Both the position numbers and the translations under genes were made by a program. DNA of 64,000 nucleotides. Origin: DATLLJ01 sp965229885 (GTDB lineage: Bacteria > Acidobacteriota > Vicinamibacteria > Vicinamibacterales > CAVVIG01). Shown piece after piece: positions 16,266 through 24,642 of the stretch (position 1 is the first letter of the stretch; each line of letters starts with the position of its first letter). The notes below the pieces were generated by a model. That model worked only from the letters and a program-made list of their open reading frames with translations. It was not told the DNA's origin and ran no database searches. The stretch lies in NCBI GenBank assembly GCA_965229885.1, contig CBDDJX010000003.1:434001-498000 (forward strand), read 5' to 3'.

Positions 16266-16724
16266 TCACGCCTCTGAAAATGTGTTACGGACGCGTTTGG
16301 AGCGGGTCAGGTACGCGATCCAGATCGCGTAGTACGTCAGCGAGGCGAGCGCGAACAGCGGAGTCGTCCCCGGCAGGCGATTGTTCGGCAAAAACGGGGT
16401 CGTGTATACGAAGAGATCCATGACGGCGGACAGGAGAAGCGACCACGTCGCAAAGGTCGGCGCGCCGCGCCGGCGGCCGAGGAGCGCCAGGCCGGCGCCG
16501 ACTCCGATTCCGGCCACCATGAGCTGGGCGATCACTACGAGCGCCAGCGGCAGACCTCGTATCGGTAGTGAGCCAAGCGCACGCGCCGCGCTGATGGCGA
16601 GATTGACAGGCTGCCCGACGAGCAGCAGCAGGCACAGCAGGAGGAGCCACCCTCCCGTGCTGGCGACGCCGGCGTCGTTGGCGTCGTTGACCCGGGGGTC
16701 CCGTGGGAATACCATCGGTGCCAT
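16266..16724 (-). CDS. DUF2569-family membrane protein
   Basis: A 152-residue protein with about four hydrophobic segments. It starts, after a short tail, with GGWLLLLCLLLLVGQPVNL and ends with AIWIAYLTRSKRVRNTF; this glycine-tryptophan opening and the SKRVxNTF ending are the marks of DUF2569 proteins, whose function is unknown. ATG 16724 was chosen; it shares bases with the ATG of the divergent DUF1684 gene, so both promoters must lie inside the neighbouring coding sequence or one start is wrong. No ribosome-binding site is obvious. Confidence 0.75.
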   Translation of the reverse strand: MAPMVFPRDPRVNDANDAGVASTGGWLLLLCLLLLVGQPVNLAISAARALGSLPIRGLPLALVVIAQLMVAGIGVGAGLALLGRRRGAPTFATWSLLLSAVMDLFVYTTPFLPNNRLPGTTPLFALASLTYYAIWIAYLTRSKRVRNTFSEA

Positions 16725-17634
16725 GCTAATCGGGACTTGTTCTCTGTCCATTCTCCACCGAACGGTCGCGCTGTCCACCCTTGTCGTCGCCCTTGCGACG
16801 ACCGCACTGGGTGCCATGGACGCGGCGTCCCGGAAGGAAGCCGAGGAGTGGCGCAAGCGGCACGAGGCGAGCTATCGCAAGGAATACGTGCCGCTCGCGG
16901 GCCTCTTCGCGCTCAAGCCCGGACCAAACGCCGCCGGCAGCGCCACGTCGAACGCCATCATTCTGCCGAAGTCAGCACCGGCGATCATCGGCCGCTTCGT
17001 GCTGGCCGGTCAGACTGTCAGGTTCGAGCCGCAGCCGGGCGTGACGGTCACGACGAAAGGCCAGCGCGTCAGGACCGGCATCGCGCTCAAGTCCGATAGC
17101 GCGGAGGCCCCAGACGAGCTCGCGATTGGCGAGATCACACTGTGGGTACACCTGAGCGGCGATCGGCCCACCATCCGGATGCGCGCTCCAAACGGCGAAA
17201 CCGCGCGCTCGTTCCGCGGATTCCAGTGGTTTCCAATCGAGGATCAGCACCGGGTCACGGGCCGTTTCATCAGGGATCCCGCTCCGCGCGACGTGAAGGC
17301 ACCTAATCAGCTCGGCGACGAAGACACCATGCAGACCGAAGGCGTCGTGGAGTTCACAATCGGCGGCCAGGCGGTCCGGCTGCGGCCGATGACGACAAGG
17401 CCCAAGCGGTTCTGGTTTATCTTTCGCGACGGCACGAGCGGCAAGGAGACCTACGAGACCGCCCGGTTCTTGTACTCGGACTTGCGCGACGACGGGACCA
17501 CGGTACTGGACTTCAATCAGGCCTACAATCCGCCCTGCGCCTTCAACCCCTACACGACCTGCCCCATTCCACTGCCGGAGAATCGCCTGAAAGTGCGCAT
17601 TCCGGCCGGCGAAAGGGCATATGCTGGCCAATGA
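16723..17634 (+). CDS. Secreted DUF1684 protein
   Basis: A 303-residue protein with an N-terminal signal peptide (ILHRTVALSTLVVALATTALG). The mature domain has the DUF1684 hallmarks: a W-R-x-R-H-type opening (EEWRKRHEASYRKEYVPLAG), FRGFQWFPIEDQHRV, RFWFIFRDGTSGKETY and the diagnostic NPPCAFNPYTTCPIPLPENR near the C-terminus. Length fits the family. Function unknown; such proteins occur in many soil bacteria. The start was chosen at ATG 16723 to include the signal peptide, even though it overlaps the divergent start codon at 16722-16724. Confidence 0.85.
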   Translation: MLIGTCSLSILHRTVALSTLVVALATTALGAMDAASRKEAEEWRKRHEASYRKEYVPLAGLFALKPGPNAAGSATSNAIILPKSAPAIIGRFVLAGQTVRFEPQPGVTVTTKGQRVRTGIALKSDSAEAPDELAIGEITLWVHLSGDRPTIRMRAPNGETARSFRGFQWFPIEDQHRVTGRFIRDPAPRDVKAPNQLGDEDTMQTEGVVEFTIGGQAVRLRPMTTRPKRFWFIFRDGTSGKETYETARFLYSDLRDDGTTVLDFNQAYNPPCAFNPYTTCPIPLPENRLKVRIPAGERAYAGQ

Positions 17635-17640
17635 CATACG

Positions 17641-17702
17641 ATCACCGCAGAGACCGCGAAGCGCGCAGAGCAATTGTTTCTCTCTGCGATCTCCGCGGTG
17701 AT
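17641..17702. repeat. Imperfect inverted repeat between the DUF1684 and sixA-like genes
   Basis: ATCACCGCAGAGACCGCGAAG on the left faces CTCTGCGATCTCCGCGGTGAT on the right, around a short AT-rich centre (CAATTGTTT). The arms pair imperfectly over about 20 bp. The right arm ends a few bases before the sixA-like start codon, so the structure is either a dispersed repeat or a leader hairpin that could affect that gene. Confidence 0.55.
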
Positions 17703-17703
17703 T

Positions 17704-18168
17704 GTGAAGCTTTTCCTGGTTCATCACGGCGACGCCGTTGGGCCGGACCTCGATCCGCGCCGCCCGCTTTCTGAACGAGGACGCGGGCACGTCGTTCGTC
17801 TGGCAGCTGAAGCCGAGGCGCGCGGTGCTCGTCCAGCTGTCGTATGGCACAGCGGCAAGCTTCGCGCCCGTCAGACGGCCGAGGCGTTCTGGCGAGCCTG
17901 CAACGCCCTCGCGCCGCTCTCGGCGACGCGCGACCTTCAACCCGACGACCCGCCCGAGTGGATCCGCGATCGCCTGCGCGGTGAGACGCGCGACATCTTA
18001 GTCGCCGGTCACTATCCCCACCTCCCTCGTTTGTTGACGCTGCTGGCGGCGACGGCCGGCGATGAACGTCCAGCCTTTCCGCAACACGGCGTCGTCGCGC
18101 TCGCGACAGAGGACGACGGGAAGACGTGGAAGGAGCTGTGGAGGTTGGAAGACAGAGGCGAGACTTAG
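17704..18168 (+). CDS. Histidine phosphatase, SixA-like, with HHG in place of RHG
   Basis: A 154-residue phosphatase of the histidine acid phosphatase (phosphoglycerate-mutase-like) superfamily in the short SixA form. GTG 17704 gives VKLFLVHHGDAVGPD, the classical start of SixA proteins. The usual catalytic motif is RHG; here the arginine is replaced by histidine (HHG), while the phospho-accepting histidine is kept. Other family residues are present: SGKLRARQTAEAF (the second arginine), ILVAGHYPHLPRLLTLL with the second catalytic histidine. SixA dephosphorylates histidine phosphotransfer domains in E. coli; the substrate here is unknown. It is followed convergently by the gene at 18187. Confidence 0.8.
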   Translation: MKLFLVHHGDAVGPDLDPRRPLSERGRGHVVRLAAEAEARGARPAVVWHSGKLRARQTAEAFWRACNALAPLSATRDLQPDDPPEWIRDRLRGETRDILVAGHYPHLPRLLTLLAATAGDERPAFPQHGVVALATEDDGKTWKELWRLEDRGET

Positions 18169-18186
18169 GCTAGGGGTTCGAACGAG

Positions 18187-19248
18187 TTATTGCTGCTCGA
18201 CGATCACCGTGAGTGGGGTGAGGAGCCGGACGGTCATCGGCGAGCCTGCAGGCAACGAGACCTCCTGGCGATCGCCGAGCTCGACGGCTGCCACGCCGCC
18301 GCCCGCGCCTGCCGTTGCGCCGATGGCCGCACCCTTCGCGCCGCCGAGGATGGCACCGAGAATCGCCCCGCCGATCGTTCCGCCGCCGATCTTCGCGGCG
18401 CTGCTGTTGCCGGGCGCCTCGCCTTCGCGATAGATGGTTTCCGTGCTCATCGCCAGGCGGGTTCTATCCGCGAGCACGAGCGTCGTGAACCGGATGCCGA
18501 GTCGCGCGCGCTTCTTGTACTTTCCACCTCGTTCGACCTGGACGACCGAGCCAATCGCCCGCGAGCCAGCTGGAATTGCGATCGTGTCGCTGGCCTTCAC
18601 GTCGCGCGTGACGGTGGCCTCGACGCGGTCCTCAATCCTCGCGGTCTCGCTGGAGATCCGGTTTTCCGTCTCCAGGCCGATCACGGAGTTCGCCGACACG
18701 ACGAGCTCGCCAAAGACCTTCTGCGGCGGCTCGGGTGCGCGCGGCGATTCGAGCGGCGTGCGATCCTCGATGGGCGCCGCCGTGCTGCTATCAGCGGTGG
18801 CCGCCGGGGGACCTGGAACCGATGTCGCCGGCGATGGCGACGGCGTGCTTGGTCGCGGACGTTCGAGCGCTGGAGGATTCGGACGGGCGGTCGCGTTGGC
18901 CGATTTTGTTTTCGCTGCAATCGACGTAACAGAAGGGCGGGCAGCCTCGGCGCGTCGCGACGTGGTCCCTGGATTCGTGGCGGTCGCGGTCCCCGGAGTC
19001 CCCACGCCGGAGCGGGCGCGTTCCGGGGAGACGACTGCTCCAGAGGCTTCGGTTTCCTGGACCGGATGGTCGAGCGCCGCAGCCCCTGGGGCCCTTGGGG
19101 CACCTGGGGTAGACGTTGCGGGCGCAGACGCCGCGGCGGCGGCCGGAGCGGGCACCACGTTCTGCCGCGACGCGAAATAGCCCCCCGCGCCCGCGGCAGC
19201 CACGCACGCAACAGCCAGTGCACCAAAGATCAAGCGGCTCGAGACCAT
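18187..19248 (-). CDS. Envelope protein with N-terminal anchor, Pro/Ala-rich linker and glycine-zipper C-terminus (unknown function)
   Basis: A 353-residue protein. ATG 19248 has GAGGAG nine bases upstream. Residues 1-25 form one membrane segment (LIFGALAVACVAAAGAGGYF); about 130 residues of Pro/Ala/Ser/Thr-rich low-complexity linker follow. The C-terminal half is a compact beta-rich domain (GELVVSANSVIGLE, IEDRVEATVTRDVKASDTI, IPAGSRAIGSVVQVERGGK) ending with a glycine zipper (GGGTIGGAILGAILGG) and a last strand. The layout resembles TrbI/VirB10-like or other periplasm-spanning proteins, but I cannot assign it to a named family. Related proteins seem common in this phylum. Confidence 0.7.
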   Translation of the reverse strand: MVSSRLIFGALAVACVAAAGAGGYFASRQNVVPAPAAAAASAPATSTPGAPRAPGAAALDHPVQETEASGAVVSPERARSGVGTPGTATATNPGTTSRRAEAARPSVTSIAAKTKSANATARPNPPALERPRPSTPSPSPATSVPGPPAATADSSTAAPIEDRTPLESPRAPEPPQKVFGELVVSANSVIGLETENRISSETARIEDRVEATVTRDVKASDTIAIPAGSRAIGSVVQVERGGKYKKRARLGIRFTTLVLADRTRLAMSTETIYREGEAPGNSSAAKIGGGTIGGAILGAILGGAKGAAIGATAGAGGGVAAVELGDRQEVSLPAGSPMTVRLLTPLTVIVEQQ

Positions 19249-19390
19249 GTTGGACTCCTCTTCAGAATTCAGCCGTTCGATCCCGCAAGGCCCGTGCCCG
19301 CGATCGCCATCGTACGACATTCGTAACCAACTGCAAATAAAGGAGTAAGAAATACGTCCACCTGCAGGACGCTGTCCCATTCACAGGAAC

Positions 19391-20527
19391 ATGTCTACAA
19401 TCAAGGCCATGCCGCGGCCTCCGGACATCATCGTCGTCGGCGCCGGGATTGTGGGCTGCGCCGTCGCCTGCGAGCTCGCGCGGCGCGGCGCGGCGGTGCA
19501 GATCGTCGACGAGCGGACGGTGGGCATGGGGGCGACGCAAGCGTCGGCCGGCATTCTCGCGCCGCACATCGAAATCAGCTCGCCTGCCGCATTTCTCGAT
19601 CTTGCTGTTCGCAGTTTGAACCTCTTCGACGACTTCATCGCGCGCACGCAAGCCGACAGCGGAATCTCTGTGCCGTACCGTCGCACCGGCACACTTCATG
19701 TGGCGACGAGCGACGAAGGGATGCGCGAGCTGAGGAGTGCGGCCGCGCGGCTCGAGGCGCAGCACGTCATCCTTGGCCTGCTCGACGCGCAGACGGTGCT
19801 CGCCGAAGAACCCTGCCTGAGCGATGACGTCGTTGGCGGTCTTGTCGTGCCGTCGCATGGATTCGTCGCGGCCGGCGATCTCACCCGCGCGCTGGCCGGC
19901 GCGGCCAGGCGGAATGGCGCGCAGGTGATTGAAGGCAGTCGAGTGCGACGCATTGTGTGTACGAACGGCGATGTCATTGTCGAGACCGACCGCGGACCGC
20001 TCGCTGGATCGGCGGTTGTGCTCGCGGCGGGGAGTTGGTCCGGACACATCGAGATCGCAGGATTGCCTGCGCGGGCGCCGGTGCGCCCCATTCGCGGTCA
20101 GCTCCTTCGACTGGCCTGGAAGGGACCGATGATCCGTCGCGTCGTCTGGAGCGAGCGCTGCTACCTGGTCCCGTGGGATGACGGGACTCTACTCGTCGGC
20201 GCCACGGTCGAAGATGCGGGCTTCGACGAGCGGACGACCGCAGCGGGCGTGCGAGGCCTGCGCGAAGCCGCGTGCGAGATCGCTCCGGGCGCGCGGACGG
20301 CCGGGTTTATCGATGCGCGCGCAGGCTTGCGTCCAGCGAGCGCCGACCTGCTTCCGATCATCGGCTCGTCGCGGGTGTTTCCGAATCTGATGTACGCGAC
20401 GGCACACTTCCGAAATGGCATTCTGCTGGCGCCAGTGACCGCGGCCATCGTGGCCGACGCCATGCTCGACCATCGCATCGATGCTGCGCTGGCCGCGGTC
20501 AGCCCTCAGCGCTTTGGCGAACTGTAG
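19391..20527 (+). CDS. thiO: Glycine oxidase-type FAD-dependent D-amino acid oxidase
   Basis: A 378-residue FAD enzyme of the DAO family. GAGIVGCAVACELARRG at residues 17-33 is the FAD-binding motif; ATQASAGILAPHIE and HGFVAAGDLTRALAGAARR are typical of ThiO, as is the ending LMYATAHFRNGILLAPVTA, corresponding to the YRNGILLAP block of glycine oxidases. It converts glycine to iminoacetate for the thiazole of thiamine, or oxidises other small amines. No other thiamine gene is nearby, so ThiO function is inferred from the family. Start ATG 19391; ATG 19409 is an alternative just before the Rossmann fold. Confidence 0.88.
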   Translation: MSTIKAMPRPPDIIVVGAGIVGCAVACELARRGAAVQIVDERTVGMGATQASAGILAPHIEISSPAAFLDLAVRSLNLFDDFIARTQADSGISVPYRRTGTLHVATSDEGMRELRSAAARLEAQHVILGLLDAQTVLAEEPCLSDDVVGGLVVPSHGFVAAGDLTRALAGAARRNGAQVIEGSRVRRIVCTNGDVIVETDRGPLAGSAVVLAAGSWSGHIEIAGLPARAPVRPIRGQLLRLAWKGPMIRRVVWSERCYLVPWDDGTLLVGATVEDAGFDERTTAAGVRGLREAACEIAPGARTAGFIDARAGLRPASADLLPIIGSSRVFPNLMYATAHFRNGILLAPVTAAIVADAMLDHRIDAALAAVSPQRFGEL

Positions 20528-20551
20528 ATTACCCAATTACACGATTTCCCG

Positions 20552-21106
20552 ATGCACCTGAAGAAGACGTATAGCTCTCGCGAGGTTGCCGCGATGACTG
20601 GTGTGACGGCGCGCCAGCTGCAGTTATGGGACGCGGGTCGCCTGCTGTCGCCGGCGATTCCCTCGCATCGAACCGCGGTGGGTGGATACACCGAACGTCG
20701 GTATACGCCGATCGAGCTGTTCGAGCTGCTCGTCCTCGCGGATCTGCGTCAGCGAGGGTTCTCCATCTTCGACCTTCACGCCATCGTCCGTGCCCTGAAG
20801 GACCAGTTCGGCGTCCGCCTATTCGAGGCGACCGGCGGCGGCGGCGGCGTGCAGCTCCTGACTGACGGCCGCGGTATCTACGCGCGTTCGAGAAGCGGCG
20901 CGTTTTTCAATCTGCTGGAATCGCCGGGGCAGCCGCTGCTCGTGGTTGGCGACGAAGGATTGCTGAAGGAGCTCAGTGGAAAGATAAAGCCCCAGAAGAA
21001 GAAGTCGAAGAAGTCGAAAAAATCGAAGACGCCGAAAGCGTCGAAGAGCCGCAGCCCTATCGGATCGGAAAAATCTTCTCGAGGTCGTCGGCCGGACGCG
21101 GGATGA
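20552..21106 (+). CDS. MerR-family transcriptional regulator with lysine-rich tail
   Basis: A 184-residue regulator. The winged HTH is at the N-terminus (KKTYSSREVAAMTGVTARQL, then YTERRYTPIELFELLVLADL), the standard MerR DNA-binding layout. The middle is an effector-like segment with a glycine run (ATGGGGGVQLLTDG). The last 45 residues are strongly basic, KPQKKKSKKSKKSK and onwards, an unusual tail for MerR proteins. It follows thiO by 24 bp. Its 3' end overlaps the convergent BMC shell gene by 50 bp, and the lysine codons lie partly in that overlap, so the tail may be a by-product of the convergent arrangement. Confidence 0.85.
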   Translation: MHLKKTYSSREVAAMTGVTARQLQLWDAGRLLSPAIPSHRTAVGGYTERRYTPIELFELLVLADLRQRGFSIFDLHAIVRALKDQFGVRLFEATGGGGGVQLLTDGRGIYARSRSGAFFNLLESPGQPLLVVGDEGLLKELSGKIKPQKKKSKKSKKSKTPKASKSRSPIGSEKSSRGRRPDAG

Positions 21107-21353
21107 CGTGGACGCCGACGAGCTCCCCGACGCGGCGCGCGGCGGCCGCGCCGGCGTCGGTCGCCGCTTTGACCGATCCGACGTCGCCGCGCACGATGGC
21201 GGTCACGAGGCCGGCATCGACTTTCTGCCAGCCGACGAAGACGACGTTCGCGGTCTTGACCATCGCATCGGCCGCTTCGATCATGCCGATCAATCCCCGG
21301 GTCTCCACCATGCCGAGCGCGTCGCCGACCTCACGTTTGTCTTTTTCAGCCAT
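21057..21353 (-). CDS. Bacterial microcompartment shell protein (BMC-H, single BMC domain), isolated
   Basis: A 98-residue single BMC domain. ALGMVETRGLIGMIEAADAM is the classical opening of hexameric shell proteins (PduA/EutM/CcmK), followed by VVFVGWQKVDAGLVTAIVRG and VGSVKAATDAGAAAARRVG, the pore and helix regions. The end VHVIPRPADDLEKIFP is also standard. ATG 21353 gives the normal length; an upstream start at 21395 would add 14 poor residues. No BMC-P vertex protein and no encapsulated enzyme lies in the window, so this is a satellite shell gene. It is convergent with, and overlaps, a MerR regulator. Confidence 0.92.
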   Translation of the reverse strand: MAEKDKREVGDALGMVETRGLIGMIEAADAMVKTANVVFVGWQKVDAGLVTAIVRGDVGSVKAATDAGAAAARRVGELVGVHVIPRPADDLEKIFPIR

Positions 21354-21468
21354 CGGATCACGATCAACACAGAACACCGAGGGAACCGGGAGCACTATAC
21401 CTTAGTACCTTAGTTTCTCAGCGAGCTCCTGCGCGATCGCCAGGCTTGAGCGCGGGCGGCCCGGTGAC

Positions 21469-21839
21469 CTATGGCGTCGGCAGCTCGAAATGCGGGTTCT
21501 CGATGAGGCCGACCATATTGCCGAATGGGTCGGTGACCGTGGCGACCCTGATCCCGTCACCCACGTCCTGTACGGGCGCAACGACAATCGCACCCGCCAT
21601 TTCGAAATGTCGGACAGCACTTTCGATCTCGGCAACACGCCAGTACGCGACGCTACCGCCAGGTCCAGCCTTGGTCAGCGTCTGATTCGGATCGAACCCC
21701 AGTTCGTAACCAGCGATGTTGAAGCCCACATAGAAAGGTTGGTCGAAGTACGCTTCTGCTGAAATACCGCGGAATACCACGCCTTTGCGCGGTTCAAATC
21801 CGTGACGTGATAAATGACGGTGCCCAGTCCTTTCACCAT
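21469..21839 (-). pseudogene. Glyoxalase/bleomycin-resistance (VOC) protein, frameshifted
   Basis: The N-terminal frame from ATG 21839 reads MVKGLGTVIYHVTDLNRAKA then WYSAV, the usual VOC opening. The rest lies in another frame: EAYFDQPFYVGFNIAGYELG, then VAYWRVAEIE and VTDPFGNMVGLIENPHF at the C-terminus. The two halves join if one base is added or lost near 21760. Total length (about 123 residues) is normal for a single VOC dioxygenase-like domain. The frames are otherwise intact, so either the break is very recent or it is a consensus indel error. Confidence 0.8.
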
Positions 21840-21952
21840 GTCAGTCAGAATCTCCCACGCTGAGGGCGACGACGTTTTGCCGAAGGACCTGCTCGGGCGG
21901 GCGAGCCGCCAATCCGCCAATCGTCAAGAAATCACGAATCAATAATCTTCAA

Positions 21953-23205
21953 TCAGCAATTCGTCTAGACATTCTGCGTCGCAACGCAGCGCGATCGACT
22001 GCCGTGCCGCGAAGATAGACTGCGCCGATTCGTCGTGTGTTGGTGATGTCCTCGAGCGGATTTGCGTCGAGCACGAGGAAGTCGGCACTCTTGCCCGTCT
22101 CAACCGTTCCGATGTCGAGAAGTTGCAGCAGTTCGGCCGACGTGCGGGTCGCAGCGACGGCTCACCTGAGCCGGCGTCATCCCGGCCGCCACCATATCCG
22201 CCATCTCGACGTGATGGCCCCACGGGATGCTGCCGTCCGTTCCGAATGCGATTTTTACTCCCGCCGCATTGAGCTTTGCCAGGCTGCGGGCCTGGATGCC
22301 GAACGTCTCCTGAACGGCCGGCCGGGTCGTGGCCGCTGCCTGAAGTGGCTTCAACGCTTCGGCTGGGAGGCTGTCGCCGAGCCAGTTCATGTCGGCCGCC
22401 ACCACTCGATCGGGAAGATTCGGCACGAGAAACACATTCGGGCGCTGCTTGAACAGCGCGAGAATCTCGTCGTCGATATCCCTGTCCCGGATGCCGTGAG
22501 CAAATGCGTCGATTCCCGCGCGGAGGAGTCCCTTCGCATCCTCGAGCGCAAAGACGTGGGCCGTGGCGCGGAGATTGTGCGTGTGGGCCTCGTCGATGAT
22601 CGCGCCAGACAGCGCGGGAGTCAGCTTCTTGTACATGCCGTCCCGGTCGTCGACCCAAATCTTGACCAGGTCCACTTTCCTGATGGCCAGTTCCTGTACG
22701 GCCTTCCGGGCCTCCGCTTCGCTCATGATCCAGTACGGGGCCTCCGTGCGGCCAGGCTCCGGCATCGTTATCCCACGGCCTGCCGTGCGCAGCCGCGCGG
22801 CGCCAGGTTGGTCTCCTCGCGCATCTGGAACGCGACGTCGCCCGTGTCCTGGCCGAGGCTCATCGCCACGCCGACCCCGTAGTACGCCTTCCGCTGCAGC
22901 TGATCGATGAGGGCGTCGCGCGTGACCGCAAGGTGCGTATGTGTGTCGACGATCGTCGGCATGACGGTCTTGCCCGTGAGATCGACACGCGCCGCGCCTG
23001 CCGGCACGCTGATCCGTCCTCTTCTGCCAATCTGGGTGAACCGATTGACCTGAACGATGAATGCCGAATTCTCAATCGGCGCGCGGCCGTCCCCGACGAT
23101 GAGTCGCGCCCCTTCGAAGACTGTGACTCCGGTCTGCGGTGCCTGCGTGGCACCCGGTGTTGACAGAGCCGCCGCGAAGAGTAAACGGATAATCACTCGG
23201 CGCAT
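21953..23205 (-). pseudogene. Secreted imidazolonepropionase-like amidohydrolase with two frameshifts
   Basis: Three consecutive frames make one amidohydrolase of about 417 residues. Part 1 (23205 to about 22790): signal peptide MRRVIIRLLFAAALSTPGA, then VFEGARLIVGDGRAPIENS and the metal motif VDTHTHLAV. Part 2 (about 22790 to 22160): GRTEAPYWIMSEAEARKAVQ, KVDLVKIWVDD, HNLRATAHVFALEDAKGL, KIAFGTDGSIPWGHH. Part 3 (about 22160 to 21953): VAAATRTSAELLQL, TGKSADFLVLDANPLEDITN and a stop at 21953-21955. All metal-site histidines and the late aspartate (GTDGS) survive in sequence. One-base shifts separate the parts, near 22790 and near 22160. As written no active enzyme can be made. Confidence 0.85.
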
Positions 23206-23350
23206 GGACCCGCCCCCCGCAGAATTGCGAATTGCTGGTTGGAGTCACAGACTGTCACCGAATACGGACGCGACTCTGCTCCCGCATGAACTGTTGCACG
23301 TAGTAGGGTCCGCCGGTGCCGCGCCCGGTCGCGTCAGCTGCCATGTCCCA

Positions 23351-24034
23351 TCACGCCTTGGACTTCGCGAGCGGCTCGTTCAGGAATCGCATGACTGGTG
23401 CGACCCGCTTGAAAACCGTCAGCAGGCTCGTGTAAAACTTGGGGCCGGTGGCGAGGATCGGTTCGAACGCGCGGCCGGCAAGAAACTGTCTGAACTTCAG
23501 ATACGCCGCTGCTTCGTGATCCTTCGGAAAGCCGCGCGGCACCCGCTGCAGCCGTTCGCCTTCGAGCGTGCCGACGTCGCGGCGGAACGCCAGCGAGTCA
23601 ACCAGCGTGCGCAGGCGCCTGGAATTCACGGCGATATGCTCGCGGACGGCATGAAGCTGCGGTGGCGGCGGCGCATACATGCCGCCACCAATCCACACCT
23701 CGTCAGGCGATACGTGAAAGTACAAACCCGCGCCTTCGTGCTTGGGGAGGCCGCGCGTCGGGAAGTTGGCGGCGACGTGCGTCTTGTAGGGAGCCTTGTT
23801 CTCTGAAAAGCGGATGTCGCGGTAGATGCGGTACATCGACGTCTTCGGGTTGGCCACGAACTCGGGACCGAACTCGCGAAAATCGTCCGCCAGCCGCGTG
23901 ATGATGGCGATCATCAGCTGGAGGACGTGCGCCTCGTAGTCATCGCGGTGCGCGGCAAACCACTCGCGACGATTGTTCCGCTTGAGCGCGCGGAGGAACC
24001 GCAGAGACTCGCTGGTGAACCGCGGAGCTGACAT
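23351..24034 (-). CDS. DUF2461-family protein
   Basis: A 227-residue protein typical of DUF2461 (TIGR02453-like): FTSESLRFLRALKRNNRREW with the conserved asparagine-arginine-glutamate-tryptophan, KTSMYRIYRDIRFSENKAPY, KTHVAANF, and GLYFHVSPDEVWIGGGMY. Length and motif order match the family over the full protein. Function is unknown. It is 25 bp downstream of the DinB-like gene in the same direction, so the two may be co-transcribed. Confidence 0.88.
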   Translation of the reverse strand: MSAPRFTSESLRFLRALKRNNRREWFAAHRDDYEAHVLQLMIAIITRLADDFREFGPEFVANPKTSMYRIYRDIRFSENKAPYKTHVAANFPTRGLPKHEGAGLYFHVSPDEVWIGGGMYAPPPPQLHAVREHIAVNSRRLRTLVDSLAFRRDVGTLEGERLQRVPRGFPKDHEAAAYLKFRQFLAGRAFEPILATGPKFYTSLLTVFKRVAPVMRFLNEPLAKSKA

Positions 24035-24059
24035 CGGGAAGTCGCTACCGCCGTGCCCC

Positions 24060-24596
24060 CTAGGCCTGTGGCATCTGCGCCATGCGCTCCTGCATCTGCC
24101 GCGTGAGGTGCGGCACGAGGCCGACCATCCGCTGCAGCATCATCAGCTGGCCGCGATGGTGCATCTCGTGTTCCTTGGGTGAGAGCAGCATCTCGAAGCG
24201 CGATTTCGCCGCCGGGTCGGCGCCGGGCGCCATGGCGACCTTCTCGGCGAGAAATGACTCGGAAAGACCGCCGAGGAATGACGCAAAGCGGTCTCCCTCG
24301 GATTTCAGGAATGCGGCCGTTTCCGCCTTATTGCGCGGCTTGGCCTCTTCGGCGCCGAGTTTCTGCATGAGCTCCGGGAAGTTCACCTTGCTGAGGTCGT
24401 CAATCTTATTGCTGTGGATGTGGTGCGCGAAGCCCGACGACAGGGCGATGTGCACGAGCGTCTGCCCGATGCTGCGCGTGTCGGGCGCCGCTCGGAAGTC
24501 GTACTTATTCTCAGGAATCTCTTCAGCAATCTTGATCGTGTTGCCGCGGACCGTCAGAAACGCCGCCACAAGCTCCCTGCCCCCGTAATACGTCAT
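24060..24596 (-). CDS. DinB/YfiT-like metalloprotein
   Basis: A 178-residue four-helix-bundle protein. It has the DinB metal-binding histidine pattern: an early histidine in SIGQTLVHIA and the late HxxxH in KEHEMHHRGQLMMLQRM. The family binds a divalent metal and includes thiol-dependent transferases (bacillithiol, mycothiol) and damage-induced proteins of unknown role. The start ATG 24596 lies near a divergent promoter region shared with the peroxiredoxin gene. Confidence 0.85.
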   Translation of the reverse strand: MTYYGGRELVAAFLTVRGNTIKIAEEIPENKYDFRAAPDTRSIGQTLVHIALSSGFAHHIHSNKIDDLSKVNFPELMQKLGAEEAKPRNKAETAAFLKSEGDRFASFLGGLSESFLAEKVAMAPGADPAAKSRFEMLLSPKEHEMHHRGQLMMLQRMVGLVPHLTRQMQERMAQMPQA

Positions 24597-24642
24597 GTGA
24601 CCCTCCTCACTGGTAAATGCAATCGATAACTATATTCATTTG

